Shown here: positions 1-6,425 of the stretch, piece after piece
How the letters are laid out: every line of letters begins with the position of its first letter
How positions within the stretch are numbered: position 1 is the first letter of the stretch
Assembly (NCBI GenBank): GCA_008932955.1
Contig: WBXE01000101.1
Location: forward strand, 1-8,460
Direction of reading: 5' to 3'
DNA length: 8,460 nucleotides
DNA from: Verrucomicrobiota bacterium
Lineage (GTDB): Bacteria > Verrucomicrobiota > Verrucomicrobiia > Verrucomicrobiales > Akkermansiaceae
The notes under the pieces: model-generated
Told to the model about the DNA's origin: nothing
The model's database searches: none
The model's input: only the letters and a program-made list of their open reading frames with translations
Position numbers and translations under genes: made by a program

Positions 1-54
1 AGGAGTGACGACTGTTGATTTTTGAATGACGAAGTGCCTTGGCAGGCTTTGCAT
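1..54 (-). CDS. Possible 5' end of a next gene (partial, doubtful)
   Basis: An ATG at 54-52 opens a frame that stays open to the window edge. Its 18 codons give MQSLPRHFVIQKSTVVTP. I do not recognise a family. Support is thin: the codons are not strongly G/C at third position, and the nearest AGGAG-like block on this strand (about 80-84) is roughly 26 bases upstream, too far to serve this ATG. A competing frame from a GTG at 88-86 is also open to the edge, with an arginine- and lysine-rich product. Either could be the start of the next minus-strand gene, or neither. The sequence to the left of the window would decide. Confidence 0.2.
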   Translation of the reverse strand, partial: MQSLPRHFVIQKSTVVTP

Positions 55-116
55 GGGCGCGGCCAGCCGCCGTTGTTAGCTCCTGCACGGTTCATCGATC
101 CCATCGGAAATCAACA
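13..116. repeat. Nine-base inverted repeat, arms 86 bases apart
   Basis: The arms TGTTGATTT (13-21) and AAATCAACA (108-116) are exact reverse complements. The flanking bases do not extend the match, no target duplication is visible, and the arms are A+T-rich. A chance match is likely. A small remnant element or a long-range RNA pairing cannot be excluded. Confidence 0.3.
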
Positions 117-218
117 ATAAACAATCCGCACTCGTCAATCGAAGGCGATGGCAGCGACTGGACGAAGCATTGCCAGCTCAGCCAATCGCCCTGCCGCTCA
201 GCGCTTTTCTGCCTTGCG
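55..218. other. Intergenic region downstream of the lipase-like gene
   Basis: No convincing gene was found between the hydrolase stop and position 55. I looked for a transcription terminator just after the stop (minus strand, 218 downward) and found no stem followed by a T tract. A stretch at about 105-125 is relatively A+T rich (it includes aaatcaacaataaacaat) and could hold a promoter for a gene further left, but I see no good -35/-10 pair. A short GC-rich inverted repeat lies at 59-70 (GCGGC/GCCGC with a two-base centre). Short reading frames on the plus strand here look like chance. Confidence 0.5.
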
Positions 219-1841
219 TCAGGGGCGGCTGATCACCGGCACTGGGTGTGGGGTCGACTTGAGGTGGAGACGGAGAATGCGCCGGACTTCGGCGATGGTG
301 GATGGTAACTCACAGGCACCGTGTGGCCCGGGGACGATGCATTCGGAACTCGCACCTTTGAGATGAGAACTCCAGTAGGCCACCACCCCATCGGAACTGT
401 TGGGGCTATCACCCTTGCCGCGGTCACCGATGAGGGAATGATAGGGAATTTTGATCGGGCAGGCGTCAAGCACCTTGAGTGTGGGATTGGAAGGCGAGAG
501 GCCGTCCACGCTGTTAGGCATGCGCTTGGCGTCGCCGGTTAGAATTGCGATTGACTTGCCGATCGAGCTGGTGAGGGTGTTGGTCAGTTCAGCAGGTAGG
601 AAAATCAGGCGGCGGGCGAGCTCGCCGAGGCGACCGCTGGCCATGTCACTGCCGCGGTGCGGGGTGCAGATGAACACGGCGCGGCTCACATGCGGGTTGG
701 CCTGAAAGATGGTGGTCCGTTCCATCAGGCTATCCTTGGGCACGTTGGCGAAGAAACCGGCGGCCTTGTTTTTGCCTATAACATTCCAGGCTTGCCGGTC
801 CACGGTAGTCACCTGCATGCGCGAGAGGATGCCGCCCATGCTGTGGCCGACGAGGACACAGGGGCGTGCGCCGGGGTGGAGGTGATAGAATCGCGCCAGT
901 TCCTCGCGTAGCCGCAGCGCTGAGTAGGCGGGCGGATTGCCGGTGGGATAGGCGAAGACGAGGAATTGATAGTGCTGGCGCAACAGTGGGTCGAATTCCA
1001 ATTCGTTAATCACATTGCGCCACATGCGGGCGGTGGAGATGAGGCCATGGACGAAGACGACGGGGATGCGTTGGGGGTCGTAAGGCTGCAACGCATAGAG
1101 TCCGGTTGTTCCCATGTAACTGTTCACGTGCAAGGCCCCCATGATGCCGTTCCAGTATTCGGATGGGTTCGGATAATAAGCCAGCGGCGCGGAAAAGTCG
1201 GCATCTATCAGTCTATTGGCGCCAGCAACGCGGGTCTTCGGCTTTGCGGTCGGATCGAGCAGGGTGAGGGTCGCGTCGTGGCCCTTGAAATCGAGGACGG
1301 CAGTGACTGAGGCGGTGACTCCGATGAGAGGTGAGAACGGTTCCAGCGGCTGTGGCTTATGGATGCCGACTAGGGCGCTGCCAATGCCGTCCTGCCGGTC
1401 TCTGCGGTAAATGGATTTTTCCAGCAGCGTGGCGGCCGGCGTGACCGCGGTGAATTCGTTGGGATCCCACACGCCGTCGCAGGTGGCCTGGGCAAAGCGC
1501 AAGCGGTAGCTGATGGAGCCGGACGTGAGTGTTAGGGGGCGGTTCCACAGGCGGCCACGCTCGGCGCCGCACAACAGGACGGTGAGGCCAGTGGTAGCCT
1601 GGTTGTAAACGAGCCTGGCGGCTGCACCAGAAGAGCGGGATCCGAGCTGGGCAGCCGCCTCGGCGGCAGCCTGCAGATAGAGCGCGGCGCGTTGTTCGGC
1701 GGGGATGCTGGTGGTGTCTGCTTGTTGCAGGTAGGCCGCTGCCGCAAGGGACTCAGCTTGGTCCGGGGGCGGTGGCGTGTTGACGCAAGCGGTGAGGACG
1801 CAAGCGGCGCAAAGGAACACAATGGATGGCGGGCGTTTCAT
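219..1841 (-). CDS. Lipoprotein alpha/beta hydrolase (lipase/esterase-like)
   Basis: This 540-residue protein is probably a serine ester hydrolase anchored in the envelope. The N-terminus is a lipoprotein signal: MKRPP, a hydrophobic stretch, then the lipobox LTAC with Cys19. The hydrolase core begins near residue 258 with a strand and the oxyanion-type motif VFVHGL (263-267). The nucleophile elbow is GHSMGG, with Ser334. ICTPHRGSDMA (391-401) resembles lipases of this fold. The likely acid is Asp484 in SDGVVAYWSSHL, and the likely histidine is His507 in PGPHGAC. Residues 20-250 form an upstream region of unknown fold with an alanine-rich helical start (about 31-66). I chose the ATG at 1841 because it places the signal peptide at the N-terminus; an in-frame GTG at 1895 would add 18 residues in front of it. 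No Shine-Dalgarno is evident. It is the last gene of the run, 86-249 bases after its neighbour depending on whether the small ORF is real. The substrate cannot be read from sequence. Confidence 0.9.
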   Translation of the reverse strand: MKRPPSIVFLCAACVLTACVNTPPPPDQAESLAAAAYLQQADTTSIPAEQRAALYLQAAAEAAAQLGSRSSGAAARLVYNQATTGLTVLLCGAERGRLWNRPLTLTSGSISYRLRFAQATCDGVWDPNEFTAVTPAATLLEKSIYRRDRQDGIGSALVGIHKPQPLEPFSPLIGVTASVTAVLDFKGHDATLTLLDPTAKPKTRVAGANRLIDADFSAPLAYYPNPSEYWNGIMGALHVNSYMGTTGLYALQPYDPQRIPVVFVHGLISTARMWRNVINELEFDPLLRQHYQFLVFAYPTGNPPAYSALRLREELARFYHLHPGARPCVLVGHSMGGILSRMQVTTVDRQAWNVIGKNKAAGFFANVPKDSLMERTTIFQANPHVSRAVFICTPHRGSDMASGRLGELARRLIFLPAELTNTLTSSIGKSIAILTGDAKRMPNSVDGLSPSNPTLKVLDACPIKIPYHSLIGDRGKGDSPNSSDGVVAYWSSHLKGASSECIVPGPHGACELPSTIAEVRRILRLHLKSTPHPVPVISRP

Positions 1842-1927
1842 CGTGGCGAGGGGCTTGGGTCTGAGGCGCGGCCTCGTTAGGTGGACTAGTGGCACGGATT
1901 TGGATTGAATTCAAAGGGGGGAAAGAC
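1842..1927. other. Gap before the hydrolase gene, with short palindromes
   Basis: This gap contains a perfect 10-base palindrome TTGAATTCAA (1905-1914), followed on the plus strand by a run of six G (1916-1921). A GC-rich small hairpin, GAGGC-GCG-GCCTC, lies at 1863-1875. Read on the minus strand, TTGAAT at the palindrome could be a weak -35 element, but nothing resembling a good -10 lies 16-18 bases downstream. A separate promoter or an RNA structure ahead of the hydrolase is possible and unproven. Confidence 0.3.
1863..1875 (-). repeat. Small GC-rich hairpin in the hydrolase leader
   Basis: The five-base arms GAGGC and GCCTC flank a three-base loop, giving a compact stem 22 bases before the hydrolase ATG. 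No T tract follows, so it is not a typical terminator. It could affect translation of the lipoprotein gene or be chance in GC-rich DNA. Confidence 0.25.
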
Positions 1928-2083
1928 TCATTCCGAGGTATTTATGCTAGGGCGGCTCTCGTGGATGCGGACAGAAAAGTCTGCGGCGTGGGCGGCGGTG
2001 CGGGCTGCAGGGTTGATGAGGGCGCGACGTTTTACCTCGGCAAAGGGCAGGCCGGCGGTGGCGATGCTGCGGCGTTGGTACAA
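1928..2083 (-). CDS. Candidate 51-residue small protein, TTG start
   Basis: A reading frame opens at TTG 2083-2081, 7 bases after the stop of the DUF3313-like gene, and ends at TGA 1930-1928. AAGGAT (minus strand, 2092-2087) precedes it with about 4 bases between AGGA and TTG, one of the few Shine-Dalgarno-like sites in the window. 37 of its 51 codons end in G or C, as in the neighbouring genes. The product is slightly basic, begins YQRRSIATAGLPFAEVKRRA after the initiator, has an alanine-rich middle, and shows no signal peptide or membrane segment. I recognise no family. Doubts: TTG start, short spacing, and an open frame on the opposite strand (GTG at 1889 to 2104) in register with it, so the G/C-ending pattern could be the shadow of the other strand or of a decayed gene. 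Confidence 0.35.
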   Translation of the reverse strand: MYQRRSIATAGLPFAEVKRRALINPAARTAAHAADFSVRIHESRPSINTSE

Positions 2084-2090
2084 GTAATCC

Positions 2091-2843
2091 TTACCATGGT
2101 TTGAGGGTCACCGGACTGGGGCGCTTGACGATATGGCTAGGGGGCGTGTTGAGTAACTCGGCGAATTCTGCAGCCCAGTCGGCGATGTTGCCTTCCGCGC
2201 CATGATACCATGTGAAGCTGCCGATGTTGATTGGTGCGATTTTATCCGCGCGGCGATCCTTAAAGGTGGCGATGACTTGATGGGAAGCACCGGCACGGGC
2301 ACGGCCCTCAATGGCGATGCTCCCGGAGCCTGCGGCGGAGAGCAGACTGGCACCGGGAATAACGAAGCCCGCAGCGGTGGCGCCGGCGTTCCAGTACGCG
2401 TTGGATGGTACCAACTCGACGAGCGCCAGTTCCAGCACGAGTACTCCCGGGCCTGGGCTAGTGGCGAGCTTGAGGTGGCCGCCGGGGTAGTTGGCAACTT
2501 CTTGCTTGAAGCGACCGCGCATCTGGCTGGCGATTTGCTGCGTGTCCCTAGTCAACTCGCCTTGCCGCGCGTTGGTTTGATTTTGCCACCAACTCTGTTT
2601 GGCCATGTAGCGGGTATTGACCGGGGCGATATAGACCGCGGAGAAATGGTCATTGATCGCCTTGCCGCGATAGGCTTTGGCCACCCATGTATGTTGAAGA
2701 AACTGCGCCCGAGTGTTGATCTGCGCCGTCGAGCGGTTATAGCCGGAATCGGCGGCGGGTTTGGCATCGAATATCTGGCAACTGGTGAGCCCAACGAGGG
2801 TAAGCGCGGCCATGCCGATACTGGCGATGTGGTGGAGTTTCAT
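2091..2843 (-). CDS. DUF3313-like lipoprotein
   Basis: This 250-residue protein is a probable outer-membrane or periplasm-facing lipoprotein. The N-terminus MKLHHIASIGMAALTLVGLTSC is a short signal ending in the lipobox LTSC, lipid-anchored at Cys22. The rest looks like the DUF3313 family: an early 'YIAPVNTRY' strand (71-79), a helical segment (about 95-117), the pattern PGPGVLVLELALVELVPSN (130-148), a glycine/alanine patch (153-174) and a strand SIAIEGRARAG (175-185), followed by TFKDRRADK (193-201) and a late W-containing helix (222-232). Members are typically lipoproteins of a little over 200 residues; their function is unknown. Assignment is from pattern memory, not a search. An in-frame start at 3158 would add 105 residues buried in the DUF4239 gene and hide the signal peptide, so I use the ATG at 2843. 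It starts 44 bases after the DUF4239 stop without a Shine-Dalgarno; the leader is A-rich. Confidence 0.8.
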   Translation of the reverse strand: MKLHHIASIGMAALTLVGLTSCQIFDAKPAADSGYNRSTAQINTRAQFLQHTWVAKAYRGKAINDHFSAVYIAPVNTRYMAKQSWWQNQTNARQGELTRDTQQIASQMRGRFKQEVANYPGGHLKLATSPGPGVLVLELALVELVPSNAYWNAGATAAGFVIPGASLLSAAGSGSIAIEGRARAGASHQVIATFKDRRADKIAPINIGSFTWYHGAEGNIADWAAEFAELLNTPPSHIVKRPSPVTLKPW

Positions 2844-2887
2844 GATAATAGTTTGGTTTTGGTATGATTGCTGGTGATGGCCTGCGT

Positions 2888-3649
2888 TCAGTGTCCGATC
2901 AATTCCAGTGCCTTGAGCAGTGGGGCTTCGGACGCCTTGATGAAGCCGTCGAGCGGGTGGCTCATCTCGAGAATCAGGAACACGGCGGAAGATACGGAAA
3001 CCGCGCAAACCAGCAGCACGGCAAATACAGTGGCGTTGCGCGGAGCGAACAAGCCAAAGCTCAGAAACAACATGGCCAACCAGAATGCCAGCAGTACGAT
3101 AAATACCGGAGTGAGCGGTTGCTGCTGTTGCTCGAGTATCAAGAGCCGGTTCTGCCACATTTCACTACATATCTGTTGGATCTGGCTGAGGCCGGATTTC
3201 TGCCGCTCGTTCTGTGGCACCAACGCCCGGAGGCTGGCCTGCATATCTAGCAAGGTGGTGGATTTCTCCACGGCGCGCAAGCCGGACCCGCCTGCTGCGG
3301 ATGTGTGCCAGACCTTATCCACCTGCTGGGCCACGGATGTTTTGAGTTGGTCGCGGATCGGTCGGCTCAGTGGCCCATACTCGGCCAAATAGTGGTCGAG
3401 CTGGATGATGCGGGCACCGCTCTGGGCGATGGCGAGATTCATGGCATCAAAGGAACTTTTGGCCGAGCTGACCAGCAGGCCAAGAATCAACGCGGACATG
3501 GTGGCGACCATCCCGGTGCCCAGTTTGACGGTGTCCTGGGATTCCTTGGATAGATGATGATCCGGCAAGCGATGTTGCAGCCACATCCCTAGCAGGAATC
3601 CGGCGCTCAGGCACAGGAGGATGATAAGACTGATTGTGATGCTGCTCAT
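2888..3649 (-). CDS. DUF4239 / bestrophin-like membrane protein
   Basis: This is a 253-residue integral membrane protein with four likely membrane segments: about 4-24, 43-62, 181-202 and 207-227. They are arranged as two N-terminal and two C-terminal hairpins around a 115-residue hydrophilic, mostly helical middle (65-178) ending in a glutamine run (EQQQQ, 173-177). The segment SKESQDTVKLGTGMVATMSA (34-53), with LILGLLVSSAKSSFD after it, and EMSHPLDGFIKAS (228-240) match what I know of DUF4239, a family related by annotation to bestrophin-type anion channels. Whether it conducts ions is unknown. The gene starts 17 bases after the preceding membrane protein gene; the leader is A-rich with no Shine-Dalgarno. 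Such close spacing suggests co-expression and perhaps a shared complex. Family assignment is good; function is inference only. Confidence 0.8.
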   Translation of the reverse strand: MSSITISLIILLCLSAGFLLGMWLQHRLPDHHLSKESQDTVKLGTGMVATMSALILGLLVSSAKSSFDAMNLAIAQSGARIIQLDHYLAEYGPLSRPIRDQLKTSVAQQVDKVWHTSAAGGSGLRAVEKSTTLLDMQASLRALVPQNERQKSGLSQIQQICSEMWQNRLLILEQQQQPLTPVFIVLLAFWLAMLFLSFGLFAPRNATVFAVLLVCAVSVSSAVFLILEMSHPLDGFIKASEAPLLKALELIGH

Positions 3650-3666
3650 TTGGTGTTTTATTTTTG

Positions 3667-4878
3667 TTAGAAAATGATCTTGAGCATGCGTACAAGCAGT
3701 TCTTCCAGCGGGATCATCGTGAGTAGCAGCGGCGCCACTGGCAGCAAGGTGGTGATGGCAAGTTGCAGCACGGTCGGCATAGTGAAGGGCAGTAAGCGCA
3801 TTTCCTTTACTACCGCATAGCTGTTGCCGAGGTCAGCTAGCGATTGGATGTCCGAGCTACCCATCAGCGGTTCGTCGGCAGCCGCGCCTGCGCGCAGCCA
3901 CTTGTGGTCAAACTCGCGGGCATACTGCTGCGCCAGGCGACCGTATTCGCGCAGGCCCTTGCGTTTGGCAGCGGCGTGTTGCGGCAGGAACACGAGCAAA
4001 GGCCCGAGGATGGCAAAAATCATCACCGCCACCAGTCCGATGATGTCTATCTTGAAGGCCACCAGCTTTGCTTGCGCAACAAATATTTTGTTAGCCATCA
4101 CGCCGGCGAGCAGCGCGCCTTGGGCGACGAGCACTGGTGTGAATGCGTGGCTGACGGACGCTAGAAAGCTCAAGCCGCCGCAGCGGTCGGGATGCGTCGG
4201 CATGAAGTTGAGTTGGAGACGCGACAGCTGCCACAGGAAGCGCGCCCAGATGAAGAGCCGGAAATACCAGCGCAGCAGCAGGAACTGGAAAACCGGCAGG
4301 CTTACGCAGCCCATCCACCAACCGGCCAGCGACGGGTGTAATTTTCCACCGCCATCCATGCCATACCAACACGTCACGTTCAACGCCACTTGCGTGCGCC
4401 AGACGAACAGCACTCCAAGCCCATAGACCAAGGCAATCATCACGACTTCTGCGGTGACCGAATTGCGCAGTCGCAACGCCGCAGCGATGGCGGCGTAGAA
4501 GCGCGTCTGTGTTGCGTCGGTGATCAGGCCGCGTTCAATGAACTGGCTAACTACGGTGCGCATCCGCTGATGGACGACGAGTTCCGCCACAATCAATAGC
4601 GGTAAGGCGAGCAGCAAGCGCATGTGCATTTCGATGTCATGAAGAAATGGCAGTTTTACTTTCCCGGCCCAGGCATGGCCCTCCGCCACCGACAGCATCA
4701 GCAGCGGTACCCAGGCCAGCATGGCTAACACGACTACGCGGCGTCGTAGCATTTCGAGAGCGTCGCCGGACAGATGGGTGCGCCGCCATAGTTGATAGAG
4801 CGGTCCGCCGAGGACCAGCGAGAACTCGGGAGGCTCCCGCATGAGTGGTTCGTCGGCGTTGGCTGGGGGGTTGCTCAT
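3667..4878 (-). CDS. Polytopic membrane protein, unknown family
   Basis: This 403-residue protein has about seven hydrophobic segments: roughly 47-64, 85-103, 143-161, 186-207, 243-262, 274-298 and 366-388. A soluble loop of about 65 residues (300-365) lies between the last two. Motifs that look constrained are MPTHPDRCGGL (226-236), between segments 4 and 5, and SSDIQSLADLGNSYAVVKEM (341-360) in the late loop. The N-terminal 46 residues are hydrophilic and proline-rich with no signal peptide, so segment 1 probably acts as the signal anchor. I recall similar proteins only as uncharacterised membrane proteins and assign no function. ADEPLM occurs twice (8-13 and 334-339). It starts 41 bases after the DUF2252 stop, at an ATG with no clear Shine-Dalgarno, and ends 17 bases before the DUF4239 gene. 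It could be a transporter or channel partner of DUF4239; neither is shown. Confidence 0.75.
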   Translation of the reverse strand: MSNPPANADEPLMREPPEFSLVLGGPLYQLWRRTHLSGDALEMLRRRVVVLAMLAWVPLLMLSVAEGHAWAGKVKLPFLHDIEMHMRLLLALPLLIVAELVVHQRMRTVVSQFIERGLITDATQTRFYAAIAAALRLRNSVTAEVVMIALVYGLGVLFVWRTQVALNVTCWYGMDGGGKLHPSLAGWWMGCVSLPVFQFLLLRWYFRLFIWARFLWQLSRLQLNFMPTHPDRCGGLSFLASVSHAFTPVLVAQGALLAGVMANKIFVAQAKLVAFKIDIIGLVAVMIFAILGPLLVFLPQHAAAKRKGLREYGRLAQQYAREFDHKWLRAGAAADEPLMGSSDIQSLADLGNSYAVVKEMRLLPFTMPTVLQLAITTLLPVAPLLLTMIPLEELLVRMLKIIF

Positions 4879-4919
4879 TGTTGGGACGTCCGAATTGGAA
4901 GTGGTGGCTGCTGCGCCGA

Positions 4920-6419
4920 TTATGATTCTTCATGGAGCGCCTCGACACGCCCTGTGCTAATGGCAGCGACGAGTGCCGCGTGGTCGTGTTCGGTTTGGTC
5001 GCCGTAGGCTTCGGCGAACCCGGTGAGCGCGTTAGCGAAGGTGTCGGAACTGCCGATGTAGCCGGCGATGCAGGCGATGTCACCGGTGCGTGCATGCGTG
5101 CGCGCCAGCAAGGCTCCGCATGCCCAGCTCCAGAACTCGAAGGGCTCACCGGTGAGAAACTCAATTGGCATGGACGCCTTGAGGTTCTTCATTTGGCGCA
5201 CAAAAAAGGGTCGGCCATCAATGGTCGTGTAGCCCAGGAGCGGATCGCCGAGTGATTGCATGCAACGCGCCAGCGTGATGACCCTGCGGCCTTCGTGGTC
5301 GATGCGGAAATCCGCCGGCGGCAGGTAGGGAGCGAGTGCCGGCGGGGCAGCTTCCTTGACTTGCAGGAACAGCGGATCGTTGTCGCCGTTGCCAAACAGC
5401 AGGACGAGATACGCCCGCATTCCGACGCTCCCCACGCCAACCACGCGATGACATACATCCGCGACCGCGTAGCGTTGCAGCATAAACCGTAACTCCGGTG
5501 GAAGCGTCTCCGCGTATCCGACCAGCGACGCGATGACCTTCTGCTTGGTGGATTCGTCGAGACTAGTCAGGATCGGCGGTGCTTCGGCAAACCGCCAGCC
5601 TCCGTCTTGCTGGCGCTGAGCGACCTTGGCCAAGAGCGTGTCGTTGCGCGTTCGCAGAGCTTTCTTCAAGACCTTTCCCACGATCGCGCGGAACTTGTTA
5701 TCAACCTTCATTCCGAGCATCGTGAGCGCTGCAGCGTTCCGATCCAACTCGGCATAGGCGAAGAGCGACCACGTCTCAAGGATGCCGAGTTTCCTCAGCC
5801 GCCGGGCATTCATCAAATACCCTGCGACGCACCGCATCACCGCTGTGCCCCGCTCCTTTGCACTGAGACCATTTTCGCGGCCAGCAACATTCACGCTGGC
5901 GACCAGGCGTTTCAAATCCCATTCCCACGGCCCGACGGTGGCCTCGTCGAAGTCATTGATGTCAATCACCACATCGCGTTGCGGAGTGCCATAGAGCCCG
6001 AAGTTATTGATATGCGCATCGCCATCAATATGGACCTGCAGACCGCTAACCGGCGTGTGAGCCAGGTCCCCGGCCATGACCGCGGCGGCTCCGCGTAAAA
6101 ATGCAAACGGCGATGACGCCATGCGTCCCATGCGCAGCGGAACCAAACTTCCCTCGCGCCCGGCATTGCTCGCCAGCACCGTGGCCACCGGGTCAGTGCG
6201 ATTTGCCGCCGGTGACCATGCGGCATGCGATTCGCGTGGCGTTTGCACGCGTAGCGCCTTGCCCTGTTCGTAGCGGGTCTGCCACGAATCCAATGTCTGC
6301 TTGGGATCAAATGGAGTCGTCGTCTGCCAGAAATCGCGCTCTCCATTTAAGCCACAAGACGTGGTATGGGTTTCTGTCGGTGGCTCGTTGGACATGGTTG
6401 GTTTAGTCACTATTATCAT
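4920..6419 (-). CDS. DUF2252 protein, kinase-like
   Basis: This 499-residue protein matches DUF2252 in length and motifs. No signal peptide or membrane segment is visible, so it is probably cytosolic. The key block is HIDGDAHINNFG (130-141), which resembles the catalytic loop of aminoglycoside-phosphotransferase-like kinases (GDxHxxN, with Asp134 and Asn138/139). It is followed by IDINDFDEA (152-160), like the metal-binding DxD/DFG site (Asp156, Asp158), and by GPWEWDLKRL (163-172). Far downstream is GVGSVGMRAYLVLL (328-341), like a glycine-rich nucleotide loop, then FLQVKEA (351-357) with a possible ATP-binding Lys355. This order is reversed relative to ordinary kinases. FVRQMKNLK (406-414) is another family-type segment. 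No substrate is known to me. The ATG at 6419 lies 6 bases after the nucleotidase stop; an ATG at 6395 (MSNEPP) would remove eight residues and is equally plausible. The purine-rich GAGCGGGA ahead of the first ATG is a poor Shine-Dalgarno. Confidence 0.85.
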   Translation of the reverse strand: MIIVTKPTMSNEPPTETHTTSCGLNGERDFWQTTTPFDPKQTLDSWQTRYEQGKALRVQTPRESHAAWSPAANRTDPVATVLASNAGREGSLVPLRMGRMASSPFAFLRGAAAVMAGDLAHTPVSGLQVHIDGDAHINNFGLYGTPQRDVVIDINDFDEATVGPWEWDLKRLVASVNVAGRENGLSAKERGTAVMRCVAGYLMNARRLRKLGILETWSLFAYAELDRNAAALTMLGMKVDNKFRAIVGKVLKKALRTRNDTLLAKVAQRQQDGGWRFAEAPPILTSLDESTKQKVIASLVGYAETLPPELRFMLQRYAVADVCHRVVGVGSVGMRAYLVLLFGNGDNDPLFLQVKEAAPPALAPYLPPADFRIDHEGRRVITLARCMQSLGDPLLGYTTIDGRPFFVRQMKNLKASMPIEFLTGEPFEFWSWACGALLARTHARTGDIACIAGYIGSSDTFANALTGFAEAYGDQTEHDHAALVAAISTGRVEALHEES

Positions 6420-6425
6420 TCCCGC

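Noticed and set aside
150..218. Intrinsic terminator after the hydrolase gene
   Set aside because: Only short imperfect stems (such as AGCGCT) are present and no T tract follows on the minus strand.
1842..1895. GTG start giving an 18-residue extension of the hydrolase
   Set aside because: The lipobox at Cys19 is correctly placed only from the ATG at 1841.
1889..2104. 71-residue plus-strand reading frame starting at GTG
   Set aside because: It is glycine/alanine-rich, would be the only plus-strand gene, and overlaps the end of the DUF3313-like gene. Kept only as the rival to the small minus-strand frame.
2202..2867. 221-residue plus-strand reading frame
   Set aside because: It is antisense to the DUF3313-like gene, has low-complexity glycine-rich composition and no recognisable domain; it is a shadow of GC-rich coding DNA.
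2844..3158. A 105-residue N-terminal extension of the DUF3313-like protein
   Set aside because: It would lie within the DUF4239 gene in another frame and bury a clean lipoprotein signal peptide that starts at 2843.
2868..3392. 174-residue plus-strand reading frame
   Set aside because: It is antisense to the DUF4239 gene, whose membrane segments and motifs are clear; the serine- and cysteine-rich product looks like a shadow.
3824..4426. 200-residue plus-strand reading frame
   Set aside because: It is antisense to the 403-residue membrane protein and has no family-like features.
4637..5164. 175-residue minus-strand reading frame spanning the end of DUF2252 and the start of the membrane protein gene
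   Set aside because: It overlaps two better-supported genes in another frame and is a serine/proline/arginine-rich, low-complexity product.
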